In this document: positions 8,238-16,339 of the stretch, piece by piece
Position numbering within the stretch: the first letter of the stretch is position 1
Layout of the letters: each line of letters begins with the position of its first letter
Source: Clostridia bacterium
Lineage (GTDB): Bacteria; Bacillota; Clostridia; Caldicoprobacterales; Caldicoprobacteraceae
DNA: 64,000 bases
Direction: 5' to 3'
Assembly (NCBI GenBank): GCA_017577715.1
Contig: PKRC01000005.1
Coordinates: 1-64,000, forward strand
Notes under the pieces: generated by a model
Seen by the model: the letters and a program-made list of their open reading frames with translations, nothing else
What the model was told of the DNA's origin: nothing
The model's database searches: none
Position numbers and translations under genes: made by a program

Positions 8238-9554
8238 TTATTTAACGCTCAACAGGTACTCGTTGATCAAGGCCTTTATAACTTCCTGCCTTCCGGAACG
8301 GTTTTTGATTACAGGATTTTGCAGTGCATACTGCTCTAACGTCTTAAAGTTGGCCTTTCCGCTGACAATATCCAACCCAATGCCGCTCCTGTAACTGCTG
8401 TAACGCTCTTCTATAAACTTGTCTATTACCTTATCCTCTATCAGCTTTGCCGCAACTTTTAACCCTATGGCATAGGAGTCCATACCTGCAATATGAGCAT
8501 AGAACAGGTCTTCGGGTTCAAAGGAGCCACGCCTTACTTTGGCATCGAAATTGATACCACCCGTTGTAAAGCCTCCGGCCTTCAATATCTCATACATCGC
8601 AAAGGTGGTCATATACAGATCAGTGGGAAATTCGTCGGTATCCCAGCCCAAAAGCAGGTCTCCCTGGTTTGCATCGATGGAGCCTAGCATGCCGTATATG
8701 CTTGCCACCCTGAGCTCGTGCTCAAAAGTATGCCCTGCCAGCGTAGCATGGTTGGCCTCAATGTTCAGCTTGAAATAGTCCTTCAAACCATAATGCTGCA
8801 GGAAGGCAATAACGGTTGCCGCATCGAAATCATACTGGTGTTTGGTGGGTTCCTTCGGCTTGGGCTCTATTAAGAACTGTCCTTTAAAACCAATTTCCTT
8901 CGCATACTCAACCGCCATATGTAAGAACCTGGCCAGATTATCCAGCTCCAATTTCATATCGGTGTTTAGTAACGTCTCATATCCTTCTCTACCGCCCCAG
9001 AATACGAAGTTCTCAGCGCCCAGCTCTACAGCTATTTCAAGGCTCTTCTTGACCTGGGCCGCCGCATACGCAAACACGTCGGCATTGCAGGATGTTGCAG
9101 CCCCATGCACATACCTAGGATGGCTAAATAGATTGGCCGTGTTCCACAAAAGCTTCACTTTGCTGGTCTTCATGTACTCTTTTATCATGGATACTATGAC
9201 ATCCAAATTCTTATTGGTTTCAGCCAGGGTATCGCCTTCGGGAGCAATATCGCGGTCATGGAAGCAGAAGAACGGCACATTCAGCTTTTCGAAAAATTCA
9301 AAGGCCGCTTCTACTCTAGCCTTGGCCAAATCCATTCCTGTATACTTGTCCCAGGGACGAATCATGTTCTTTTCTCCGAAGGGATCAGAACCGGTACCGG
9401 TAAAGGTATGCCAATAAGCCACCGAAAACCTCAAGTGCTCCTCCATCGTCTTTCCCATGATAACTTCAGAAGGGTTATAATGCTTAAATGCAAGAGGATT
9501 CTTAGAATCAGGACCTTCATAAGTGACGGACTTGATGTTATCAAAATATGCCAT
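8238..9554 (-). CDS. xylA: Xylose isomerase (class II)
   Basis: The enzyme interconverts D-xylose and D-xylulose. The 438-aa length is that of the class II enzymes of Thermoanaerobacterium and Clostridium. Signature residues are visible: FFCFHDRD with the catalytic His/Asp pair, FLIEPKPKEPTKHQYDFD with the metal-binding Glu and catalytic Lys, and LNIEANHATLAGHTFEHEL. The start MAYFDNIKSVTYEG at 9554, with GAAGGGAG upstream, is typical. An in-frame ATG at 9599 would add 15 residues that overlap the probable operator, so it is rejected. The gene precedes the GH3 gene in a two-gene operon. No xylulokinase gene is in the window. Confidence 0.97.
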   Translation of the reverse strand: MAYFDNIKSVTYEGPDSKNPLAFKHYNPSEVIMGKTMEEHLRFSVAYWHTFTGTGSDPFGEKNMIRPWDKYTGMDLAKARVEAAFEFFEKLNVPFFCFHDRDIAPEGDTLAETNKNLDVIVSMIKEYMKTSKVKLLWNTANLFSHPRYVHGAATSCNADVFAYAAAQVKKSLEIAVELGAENFVFWGGREGYETLLNTDMKLELDNLARFLHMAVEYAKEIGFKGQFLIEPKPKEPTKHQYDFDAATVIAFLQHYGLKDYFKLNIEANHATLAGHTFEHELRVASIYGMLGSIDANQGDLLLGWDTDEFPTDLYMTTFAMYEILKAGGFTTGGINFDAKVRRGSFEPEDLFYAHIAGMDSYAIGLKVAAKLIEDKVIDKFIEERYSSYRSGIGLDIVSGKANFKTLEQYALQNPVIKNRSGRQEVIKALINEYLLSVK

Positions 9555-9578
9555 AAACGTGCACTCCCTTCTCATTTG

Positions 9579-9626
9579 TTTGTCTATTCTACAAATCATA
9601 TTATTATATTAAATATTATTAGTCAA
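9579..9626 (-). promoter_or_regulatory. xylA promoter with XylR-like inverted repeat
   Basis: On the minus strand TTGACT (9621-9626) and TAATAT (9598-9603) are 17 bases apart. The inverted repeat TTTGT-N7-ACAAA (9579-9595) covers the expected start point. Firmicute XylR operators have TTTGT/ACAAA-type arms, so xylose-dependent repression is plausible. No XylR gene is present in the window. Confidence 0.5.
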
Positions 9627-9727
9627 TATTTAAAGTAACATTAACCAAGATCAACGAAAAAATTCTATTGTTTAAGCCATACACAATCCCAAAATTTGTA
9701 CATATTGCACAAAAAGCTTTTCATACT

Positions 9728-9761
9728 AAAAAAGGCCCATACCAAAGATTTGGTATGGACC
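9728..9761 (-). terminator. Terminator of the hydrogenase operon
   Basis: On the minus strand a stem of about 13 bp (GGTCCATACCAAA with its near-complement) around two bases is followed by TTTTTTT. It begins about 30 bases after the hydA stop codon and is the best rho-independent terminator in this region. Confidence 0.9.
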
Positions 9762-9792
9762 CCTTCTCTGTCCAATCTTTTTATCAAAATTA

Positions 9793-11535
9793 TTATAAAT
9801 ACTTCTTCCTTGGTACATAGTGGGTATGCAACAGCTCATGTGCCTTATGGCTATTGGGCTGGCCTAAATACTCCTCATACAACCTCTTAACCGAGGGATT
9901 TTCATGGGACTTCCTGAGAGGCAGGTTTCTGTCTTCCTGATAGATGGCGGAAGCCCTTACCTGCCTGGGATCTACGTCCATCCTGTCCTTGGCCTTGACT
10001 ATGGGCTGGCCACCTCCGTTGACACAGCCACCGGGACATGCCATTATCTCGATAAAGTGATATTCTTTCTCGCCGGCTTTCACTTTTTCAAGAAGAGCTT
10101 TAGCATTGGCCGTGCCATGGGCTACCGCCGCCCTTATGGTCATGTCTCCCATGGAGATTTCTGCCTCTTTAACACCTTCCAGCCCGCGCACCTCTGTTAT
10201 CTCCACATTTTCCAGCGGCTTGCCCGTCACCATCTCGAATACCGTCCTGAGGGCTGCCTCCATCACGCCGCCGGTTGCGCCGAATATAACGCCCGCTCCG
10301 GTGGAATCGCCAAAGAAGGAATCAAATTCCTCGTCGGGAAGATTTACAAAGTCTATGCCAGCCTGTTTGATCATCCTGGCAAGCTCACGAGTAGTCAGCA
10401 CGACGTCGACATCGGGATAACCGGTAGCGCTGAGCTCGGGACGCGTAGCCTCAAACTTCTTGGCGGTACATGGCATTATTGAGACCACAAATATCTTGGA
10501 CGGGTCGATGCCGTTTTTCTCGGCGTAATAGGACTTGATCATAGCGCCTACCATCTGGTGAGGCGATTTGCAGGTTGACAGATTATCCAGAAACTCAGGG
10601 AAATAGTGTTCGCAGTATTTGACCCACCCCGGGCTGCAGGAAGTGATCATGGGGAGCTTCCCGCCGTTCTTAAGCCTATTTATCAGTTCGGTGCCCTCTT
10701 CCATTATGGTCAGGTCAGCGCCAAAATCGGTATCGAACACCTTATCAAATCCCAGTCGCCTGAGGGCAGCCACCATTTTGCCCTTCACGATGGTGCCCAT
10801 TTCCATGCCAAACTCTTCCCCAAGGGCTACGCGCACTGCCGGCGCAGTTTGTACCACCACATGGAGCTCGGGATTGTTCAATGCTTCCCATACTCTCTCG
10901 GTGTCGTCCTTTTCCTTAAGAGCGCCCACCGGACAGGCTTCGATGCACTGCCCGCAGTAAATACAGGGTACTTCGTTAAGGCTCATGCCGAACACCGGCG
11001 AAACGATTGTATTAAAACCTCTTTCGCTGACCCCAATGACGCCTATGCCCTGAACGTTTCTGCATACCGACACGCAGCGCCGGCACAGGATACACTTATT
11101 TGGATCACGCACTATGGAGGGCGAAAAATCGTCTATGGGATAATCAATGCGCTCTCCCTCAAACCTGATCTCATTTATGCCCAGCTTTTGGGCCAATTCC
11201 TGAAGTTCGCAATTCTGGTTGCGTACGCAGGTCAAACAGTTTCGATCATGGTTGGAGAGAATGAGTTCCAGGTTGACCCTTCTGGCTTCACGGACAGCAG
11301 GAGTATTGGTCCTCACTTCCATACCATCGGAAACTGGATAGACACAGGCGGCCTGCAGGGCCCTAGCACCTTTCACTTCCACAACGCACATCCTGCAAGC
11401 CCCGATCTCGTTTATTCCTTTTAAATAGCACAGGGTTGGTATATCTATATTGGCAAGTCGAGCAGCTTCCAGGACAGTGCTTCCCTTGGGAACCTCAACC
11501 TGGACACCGTCTATAGTGACTTTGACCATTTCCAT
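9793..11535 (-). CDS. hydA: [FeFe] hydrogenase catalytic subunit HydA of the bifurcating HydABC complex
   Basis: The 580-aa protein carries an N-terminal 2Fe-2S domain (Cys36, 47, 50, 64), a His-ligated 4Fe-4S site (His96, Cys100, 103, 109), two 4Fe-4S sites (Cys148/151/154/158 and 191/194/197/201), and the H-cluster domain with TSCSPGW, MPCTAKKFE and EIMACPGGCVNGGGQP. A small-subunit-like tail follows (DPRQVRASAIYQED). Together with HydB and HydC it evolves H2 from NADH plus reduced ferredoxin. The ATG at 11535 has GGGAG upstream. The in-frame GTG at 11571, overlapping the hydB stop, is less likely. Confidence 0.95.
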   Translation of the reverse strand: MEMVKVTIDGVQVEVPKGSTVLEAARLANIDIPTLCYLKGINEIGACRMCVVEVKGARALQAACVYPVSDGMEVRTNTPAVREARRVNLELILSNHDRNCLTCVRNQNCELQELAQKLGINEIRFEGERIDYPIDDFSPSIVRDPNKCILCRRCVSVCRNVQGIGVIGVSERGFNTIVSPVFGMSLNEVPCIYCGQCIEACPVGALKEKDDTERVWEALNNPELHVVVQTAPAVRVALGEEFGMEMGTIVKGKMVAALRRLGFDKVFDTDFGADLTIMEEGTELINRLKNGGKLPMITSCSPGWVKYCEHYFPEFLDNLSTCKSPHQMVGAMIKSYYAEKNGIDPSKIFVVSIMPCTAKKFEATRPELSATGYPDVDVVLTTRELARMIKQAGIDFVNLPDEEFDSFFGDSTGAGVIFGATGGVMEAALRTVFEMVTGKPLENVEITEVRGLEGVKEAEISMGDMTIRAAVAHGTANAKALLEKVKAGEKEYHFIEIMACPGGCVNGGGQPIVKAKDRMDVDPRQVRASAIYQEDRNLPLRKSHENPSVKRLYEEYLGQPNSHKAHELLHTHYVPRKKYL

Positions 11536-11567
11536 GTCTCTCACTCCCTTTCCTCTCCAAAATACAC

Positions 11568-13364
11568 TCACTGCTTTTTAACGGCGTTAAACCGACATTT
11601 TTCCATACATACGCCGCACTTGATGCACTTGTCGGGGTCTATGCTATAGGGCTTTTTGAGCTCACCCGATATGGCGCCTACCGGACAGTTCCTAGCACAC
11701 AATCCACAGCCTTTACACAGTTCAGGAATAATGACATACTGCAACAGCGCCTGACAGACCCCTGCCGGACAACGCTTCTCCTTTATGTGTGCTTCGTACT
11801 CGTCCCTGAAATAGCGGATGGTACTCAATACCGGATTGGGCGCCGTTTGTCCCAAACCGCACAGAGCAGATGCCTTTATATTCTTAGCAAGAAGCTCCAA
11901 CTTCTCGATGTCCCCTTCTTGGCCTTTGCCGCTTACGATTCTGTCCAATATTTCAAGCATCCTTCTGGTACCAATACGGCAGGGCGGACATTTGCCGCAG
12001 GACTCGCTCACAGTGAAATCAAGGAAGAACCTCGCGATGTCAACCATGCAGGTATCCTCATCCATTATGATAAGGCCACCCGATCCCATCATGGATCCAA
12101 TCTGAGTAAGGGATTCATAGTCAATGGGCGTGTCCAGGTACTCAGCCGGTATACAACCGCCGGATGGACCACCCGTTTGAGCAGCCTTAAATTTCTTGCC
12201 GCCGGGGATACCGCCGCCAATTTCATATACGATTTCGCGCAAGGTGGTACCCATGGGTATTTCCACTAAACCGGTGTTATTGATCTTTCCTCCCAGAGCG
12301 AACACCTTGGTTCCTTTGCTCTTTTCAGTCCCTATGGAACTGAACCACTCCGGCCCCTTCAGGATGATCACTGGAATATTAGCATACGTCTCAACGTTGT
12401 TAAGAAGGGTAGGCTTTGAAAAGACCCCTTTTACCGCCGGGAATGGTGGCCTTGGCCTCGGCTCACCCCTTCGCCCTTCGATAGAAGCTATGAGGGCTGT
12501 CTCCTCGCCGCACACAAATGCCCCTGCACCAAGGCGTAGCTCTATATCAAAGTTAAAACCGGTTCCAAATATATCCTTCCCCAGCAAGCCATATTCCCTT
12601 GCCTGGGCTATAGCTATGGTCAAGCGCTTAACGGCTATCGGGTATTCTGCACGGACGTAAATGTAACCTTGGTCAGCCCCCACTGCATATCCCGCAATGG
12701 CCATAGCTTCGATGACGCTATGAGGGTCGCCCTCTAGGATACTTCGATCCATGAAAGCTCCTGGGTCGCCTTCGTCGGCGTTGCAGCAGACAAATTTCTT
12801 ATCTCCCGGCGCTTTTCGCGTAAACTCCCATTTGAGACCTGTGGGGAACCCAGCGCCGCCTCTTCCTCTCAATCCTGATGCTTTAATGATCTCTATCACC
12901 TGTTCGGGCGTCATCTCTGTTAGCACTTTGCCCAGGGCCTTATAGCCATCCACGGCAATGTACTCTTCTATATTCTCCGGATCGATGACGCCGCAGTTCC
13001 TAAGGGCTACTCTCATCTGCTTTTTATAGAATCCCACTTCATCCAGCGACTTGATGGTCTGATCCTCAGCTACGCTGTCATGGTATAGTAGTCGCTTGAC
13101 GATTCTTCCCTTAACCAGGTGCTCCTCGACGATTTCAGGTACGTCCTCAACCTTGACGCGGCTGTAAAAAGCGCCTTCGGGATAGACAATTACGATAGGC
13201 CCTACCTCGCACAGGCCAAAACACCCCGTCCTTACCACCTTAACCTCGTTCTGTATATGATGCTTTTCAAGTTCCTGGTTAAATCTATCGATAATACCTA
13301 CGGATCCGGAGGAAGTACAGCCGGTTCCTCCGCACACCAGTACATGTGCACGATAAAGTTCCAT
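11568..13364 (-). CDS. hydB: NADH-binding subunit HydB (NuoF-like) of the bifurcating hydrogenase
   Basis: The 598-aa protein combines an N-terminal thioredoxin-like 2Fe-2S domain (CGGTGCTSSGS, then GCFGLCEVGP), the NuoF core with the NADH/FMN motifs RGRGGAGFPTGLKWEF and CNADEGDPGAFMDR, a 4Fe-4S site (ESCGKCPPCRIG, then CGLGQ), and a C-terminal two-cluster ferredoxin domain (CKGCGLCARNCPVGA, CIKCGVCMEKC). This is the HydB arrangement of Thermotoga and Clostridia, the flavin site where electrons from NADH and ferredoxin meet. GAGGAGG precedes the ATG. It lies between the small 2Fe-2S protein and hydA. Confidence 0.95.
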   Translation of the reverse strand: MELYRAHVLVCGGTGCTSSGSVGIIDRFNQELEKHHIQNEVKVVRTGCFGLCEVGPIVIVYPEGAFYSRVKVEDVPEIVEEHLVKGRIVKRLLYHDSVAEDQTIKSLDEVGFYKKQMRVALRNCGVIDPENIEEYIAVDGYKALGKVLTEMTPEQVIEIIKASGLRGRGGAGFPTGLKWEFTRKAPGDKKFVCCNADEGDPGAFMDRSILEGDPHSVIEAMAIAGYAVGADQGYIYVRAEYPIAVKRLTIAIAQAREYGLLGKDIFGTGFNFDIELRLGAGAFVCGEETALIASIEGRRGEPRPRPPFPAVKGVFSKPTLLNNVETYANIPVIILKGPEWFSSIGTEKSKGTKVFALGGKINNTGLVEIPMGTTLREIVYEIGGGIPGGKKFKAAQTGGPSGGCIPAEYLDTPIDYESLTQIGSMMGSGGLIIMDEDTCMVDIARFFLDFTVSESCGKCPPCRIGTRRMLEILDRIVSGKGQEGDIEKLELLAKNIKASALCGLGQTAPNPVLSTIRYFRDEYEAHIKEKRCPAGVCQALLQYVIIPELCKGCGLCARNCPVGAISGELKKPYSIDPDKCIKCGVCMEKCRFNAVKKQ

Positions 13365-13388
13365 GTTATCTACCTCCTCACAAACACA

Positions 13389-13760
13389 TCATTGCTGGTC
13401 AGCAGCACCAATGGTGAACTCTGTTACCGGCCTACCATTTACAATGTGCTCGGCCACAATTCGCCTTACCTTTTCGGGCGTCAGCTTAACATAAGTCACC
13501 TTGTCTTCACCGGGCTTGTAAACCTCGGCCATGGGTTCGAAACGGCACATCCCTATACAACCCGTCTGGGTAACAATGACATCTTGAAGATTTCTCTTTT
13601 TCACCTCTTCTAAAAACGCTAAAAGCACCGGCCTCGCACCCGCGGCAATCCCGCAGGTCCCCATTCCAACAACTATCCTTGTGCCGTTTCTCTCTTTTCT
13701 CAAATTAACGGACTCCAAAGCCCGTTGCCTTATCTCCTCTAACTCTTTCAAAGATTTCAT
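13389..13760 (-). CDS. Thioredoxin-like [2Fe-2S] ferredoxin in the hydrogenase operon
   Basis: The 123-aa protein has the four-cysteine thioredoxin-fold 2Fe-2S pattern: GMGTCGIAAGA near residues 32-41, then TQTGCIGMCRFEP further on. It resembles a free-standing copy of the C-terminal half of NuoE/HydC and the N-terminus of HydB. It may add an electron-transfer step or regulate the complex. The start overlaps the stop of the HATPase gene (ATGA), and 24 bases separate it from hydB. Such a gene is common in clostridial hydABC operons. Confidence 0.85.
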   Translation of the reverse strand: MKSLKELEEIRQRALESVNLRKERNGTRIVVGMGTCGIAAGARPVLLAFLEEVKKRNLQDVIVTQTGCIGMCRFEPMAEVYKPGEDKVTYVKLTPEKVRRIVAEHIVNGRPVTEFTIGAADQQ

Positions 13761-14311
13761 ACTCCTCCACCTCCGCTTATTTCATCAATGCCTTCCCCTA
13801 TATACTCCCTGATCCACTCCACCACATCGGGATGGTCGATGGGCAATCCTTCAAGCCTTTGCTGGACCTCCCTGGAATCAAAACGCAGCCTCCCTCCAGG
13901 AGCAATGTGAGTGTATACAAACTCTATCGACGGATTGCAGGCCACCAACGCTGCTATGGTCTGATCTATCCTGCCCAGAGGCGGACGGTCAATGTGATGA
14001 TATTTGAACTCCACCCGCACCTCTGTGCCCTTCCCTGGCTGAGAAGAGATATAAATCCCTCCATCGCACGCCTGAGCGGCCGCCTCCGCAAATGCCAACC
14101 CTAAGCCCACCCTTCGGGTAGTCCGCGTCGTATAGAAAGGATCGGTAATTTTCTTAACCATTTGAGGATCCATCCCCCGGCCGTTATCCTTGATGCTCAG
14201 TATAAGCTTATCATTTTGCACGTCCTCGATTACCGATATCTCGATAATGGTGGCCCCAGCCGCAATAGAGTTCTGGACCAGATCCAGCATATAAAGGGAA
14301 ATATCTTCCAT
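13757..14311 (-). CDS. Stand-alone HATPase_c (histidine-kinase-type ATPase) in the hydrogenase operon
   Basis: The 184-aa protein is a GHKL ATPase domain without a sensor or phospho-accepting histidine domain: N box LDLVQNSIAAGA near residues 9-20, G1 box IKDNGRGMDP, F box TDPFYTTRTTRR and G2 box VGLGLAF. A C-terminal extension of about 75 residues (RIDQTIAALVACNPSIEFVYTHIA) has no recognised motif. It lies between hydC and the 2Fe-2S gene with ATGA and near-zero spacing, so it is co-translated with the complex. Its partner is unknown; anti-sigma or kinase-like regulation responding to redox state is possible. Confidence 0.8.
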   Translation of the reverse strand: MEDISLYMLDLVQNSIAAGATIIEISVIEDVQNDKLILSIKDNGRGMDPQMVKKITDPFYTTRTTRRVGLGLAFAEAAAQACDGGIYISSQPGKGTEVRVEFKYHHIDRPPLGRIDQTIAALVACNPSIEFVYTHIAPGGRLRFDSREVQQRLEGLPIDHPDVVEWIREYIGEGIDEISGGGGV

Positions 14312-14313
14312 TC

Positions 14314-14802
14314 CTATTCATCCTTATATTGGGCGATTATCCCTTCCACGTCTTCGGGCTTAAGCCTGCCATATACATGGTCGTTTATCATCATAACCGG
14401 TGCCAGTCCGCAGGCTCCCAGGCATCGCGTAGCTTCCAATGTAAACTTGCCATCGTCGGTGGTATCACCCGCCTTGATTTTCAGGATTTCCTGCAGCTTA
14501 TCCAGCACTTTTTGCGAACCCTTTACGTAGCAGGCCGTTCCCATGCACACCCCGATCTTATATTTGCCCTTTGGCTTTAAGGTAAACTGTGCATAAAAAG
14601 TGGCCACACTATATACATCGGTTATCGGAATATTAAGTTCCTCCGCTATATAGTTCTGCACATCTAAAGACAGGCAGCCAAATATCTCCTGGGCTTTCTG
14701 CAGTATAGGCATAAGGGGCCCTTCTTTGCCCTTATACTCCTCAATTACCTTTTTAAATTCTTCTAACTTTTCTTTATTTTCCGTCAAAACAGATGCCGCC
14801 AT
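14314..14802 (-). CDS. hydC: HydC (NuoE-like) 2Fe-2S subunit of the bifurcating hydrogenase
   Basis: The 162-aa protein matches NuoE/HydC in length and pattern: an N-terminal helical domain (GPLMPILQKAQEIFGCLS, then VYSVATFYAQF) and a thioredoxin-fold 2Fe-2S site with GVCMGTACYVKGS and ATRCLGACGLAPV. It passes electrons between HydB and HydA. It is the first gene of the five-gene operon, preceded by GGAGGGAG and by a promoter near 14985-15013. Confidence 0.93.
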   Translation of the reverse strand: MAASVLTENKEKLEEFKKVIEEYKGKEGPLMPILQKAQEIFGCLSLDVQNYIAEELNIPITDVYSVATFYAQFTLKPKGKYKIGVCMGTACYVKGSQKVLDKLQEILKIKAGDTTDDGKFTLEATRCLGACGLAPVMMINDHVYGRLKPEDVEGIIAQYKDE

Positions 14803-14970
14803 AGCTATCTCTCCCTCCCATATTCCTTCATGTTAAAATTTGCTCCCGTAAAATCGGCATTTTAATTTGTATACTTAAAACTGCTGTTATTTGTTCTACA
14901 GATAAGCTGCCACCTTTTTATCTACAATTCATTGCAATTTATATATTAAACAACACTAATCATGGATGCT

Positions 14971-15013
14971 GTTTAACAAGTGTTATTATCTCATATAATC
15001 ACATTATAATCAA
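14971..15013 (-). promoter_or_regulatory. Promoter of the hydC-hydB-hydA operon, with a possible Rex half-site
   Basis: On the minus strand TTGATT (15008-15013) and GATAAT (14985-14990) are 17 bases apart. TTGTTAAAC (14971-14979) at the predicted start point looks like half of a clostridial Rex box (TTGTTAA-N4-TTAACAA); the other half is not clear. Rex is a NADH/NAD sensor known to control hydrogenase genes in Clostridia. A palindrome AATTTTGT-T-ACAAAATT (15037-15053) lies just upstream of the -35. Confidence 0.5.
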
Positions 15014-15071
15014 GAGTATTTGCCATTATTTTAACGAATTTTGTTACAAAATTTTTTTGTTATAAACACTG

Positions 15072-15776
15072 TTAAATAACAGTAAATCCTTTTAACCACT
15101 GTATAATATCAGTTAATGATACATTATATATGTCAATTAACATCTCTCTTTCCAATATTTGACCGAGTTGATGGGCATCTGAAGAATAGATATGCTTATA
15201 TCCTTGATAATATATTGTGTAATTCGTGTCAAACTTCAAAAATTCCAAGACGTTAAAACCTAAATTTGGTGGGATAAATCCAAGCTGAGAGATGATGCTA
15301 TAAGAAGGGCGATCGATATGAGCTGGCACCACAACCCCGCCTCTTTGGATGACCAGCTGTACTATCTGTTCAACGGACAGGTCAAGGGAGGAGAGCAGCA
15401 GTTCCTTCCTCTCGCCTATGATTTGATCATTTTGGTCCATTATATACTGATTGCCGAAGAGGTGCGGAACATTGGGCACCTGAGGCATGAAATGGCGGAT
15501 ACATGCATCAAAATCCAGCAGTCCTTCTATATCTTCAAAGTAGCACAGCAGATGAACATCCTCTTTTGTCTGCACCTCCATACCTGGTAGCACCAAAATG
15601 CGGCCGTCCGCGACATTCATGACGGCCTGCACGTTGTCACAGCTGTTGTGGTCAGTTACGGCTATGGCATCCAGTCCCTTTAAAATGGCCATATTTACTA
15701 TATTATTGGGCGTCATATCATCATCAGCACAGGGAGACAACGCCGAATGTATATGAAGGTCAACGGCTATTTTCAT
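15072..15776 (-). CDS. PHP-domain phosphoesterase
   Basis: The 234-aa protein has PHP metal-binding motifs: DLHIHSALSPCADDD at the N-terminus, AVTDHNS near 40-46, a middle PAHIDRPSYS and IYSSDAHQLGQ near 194-204. It resembles TrpH/YciV-type phosphoesterases that act on small phosphorylated substrates. AGGAG lies 9 bases before the ATG. It follows the DRTGG/sensory hydrogenase operon after a 200-base gap and precedes the hydABC promoter. This neighbourhood recurs in Clostridia from memory, but the substrate is unknown. Confidence 0.85.
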   Translation of the reverse strand: MKIAVDLHIHSALSPCADDDMTPNNIVNMAILKGLDAIAVTDHNSCDNVQAVMNVADGRILVLPGMEVQTKEDVHLLCYFEDIEGLLDFDACIRHFMPQVPNVPHLFGNQYIMDQNDQIIGERKELLLSSLDLSVEQIVQLVIQRGGVVVPAHIDRPSYSIISQLGFIPPNLGFNVLEFLKFDTNYTIYYQGYKHIYSSDAHQLGQILEREMLIDIYNVSLTDIIQWLKGFTVI

Positions 15777-15976
15777 ATGCTTTTTCTCCTTAATAATATT
15801 AAAAAAGCAGCCACATGCTCAAGAAGCCATCATACACCTTTCGCCGGCCACATCACATAAACAGCTATAGCAACCATGGCATACAGCGCCTCTTGCCTCC
15901 TTGAAATACCGGCCGCATCATTTCATACATACCAATAGCCTTATCCATTCCAATCCATTTCAATCTATAACAAACA

Positions 15977-16333
15977 TTAATCTACGGCCTCACAGACAGG
16001 TGTAATACCCATCTGATACAGCTTACCCGCCAACTCAAAAGCCGTTAAATCGGAAGAAAGCACTATGATCCCCTCCTCCTCAGCCTTGTCCAAAACTTTT
16101 CGATCAACCTCTATGCCTTCTGGAATTATGACACAGGCCATCTCAACCAGTGCGGCCACCGCCACTATGTTCATATGGGTCTGCACCGTAATCCATGCCA
16201 TTCCCTTTTTCCCTTTAGCCATCACCCTGCTCAAGAGGTCGCAGCAATAGCCGCTTTCCGCCTCTCGATCCAAAAACCTTTCTCCAGCCAACACCTTAAG
16301 GGATAAAGCATCCACCATTTGCGATACCTTCAT
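15977..16333 (-). CDS. DRTGG-domain protein (downstream copy)
   Basis: The 118-aa protein is a stand-alone DRTGG-type domain, the fold found in the middle of HPr kinase/phosphotransacetylase-like proteins: N-terminal KVLAGERFLDREAESGYCCDLLSRVMA, then IVAVAALVEMACVIIPEGIEVD and IIVLSSDLTAFELAGKLY. It is homologous along its length to the protein at 18113-18466, with which it shares order and motifs. It follows the sensory hydrogenase gene by 6 bases, so it belongs to that operon. A ligand-binding regulatory role is inferred. Confidence 0.8.
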   Translation of the reverse strand: MKVSQMVDALSLKVLAGERFLDREAESGYCCDLLSRVMAKGKKGMAWITVQTHMNIVAVAALVEMACVIIPEGIEVDRKVLDKAEEEGIIVLSSDLTAFELAGKLYQMGITPVCEAVD

Positions 16334-16339
16334 GATAGT

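Noticed and set aside
9555..9599. Fifteen-residue N-terminal extension of xylose isomerase
   Set aside because: The extension overlaps the probable operator and start point, and the family begins at MAYFDNIKS.
14952..14984. Long inverted repeat AACACT...AGTGTT considered as a full Rex operator
   Set aside because: The arms are too far apart and do not follow TTGTTAA-N4-TTAACAA; only a half-site is retained as weak evidence.
15063..15085. CTGTTA-AA-TAACAG at the end of the PHP gene as a Rex box for hydABC
   Set aside because: It lies at the 3' end of the PHP gene, upstream of the -35 region, and has mismatches; more likely coincidence or a weak hairpin.
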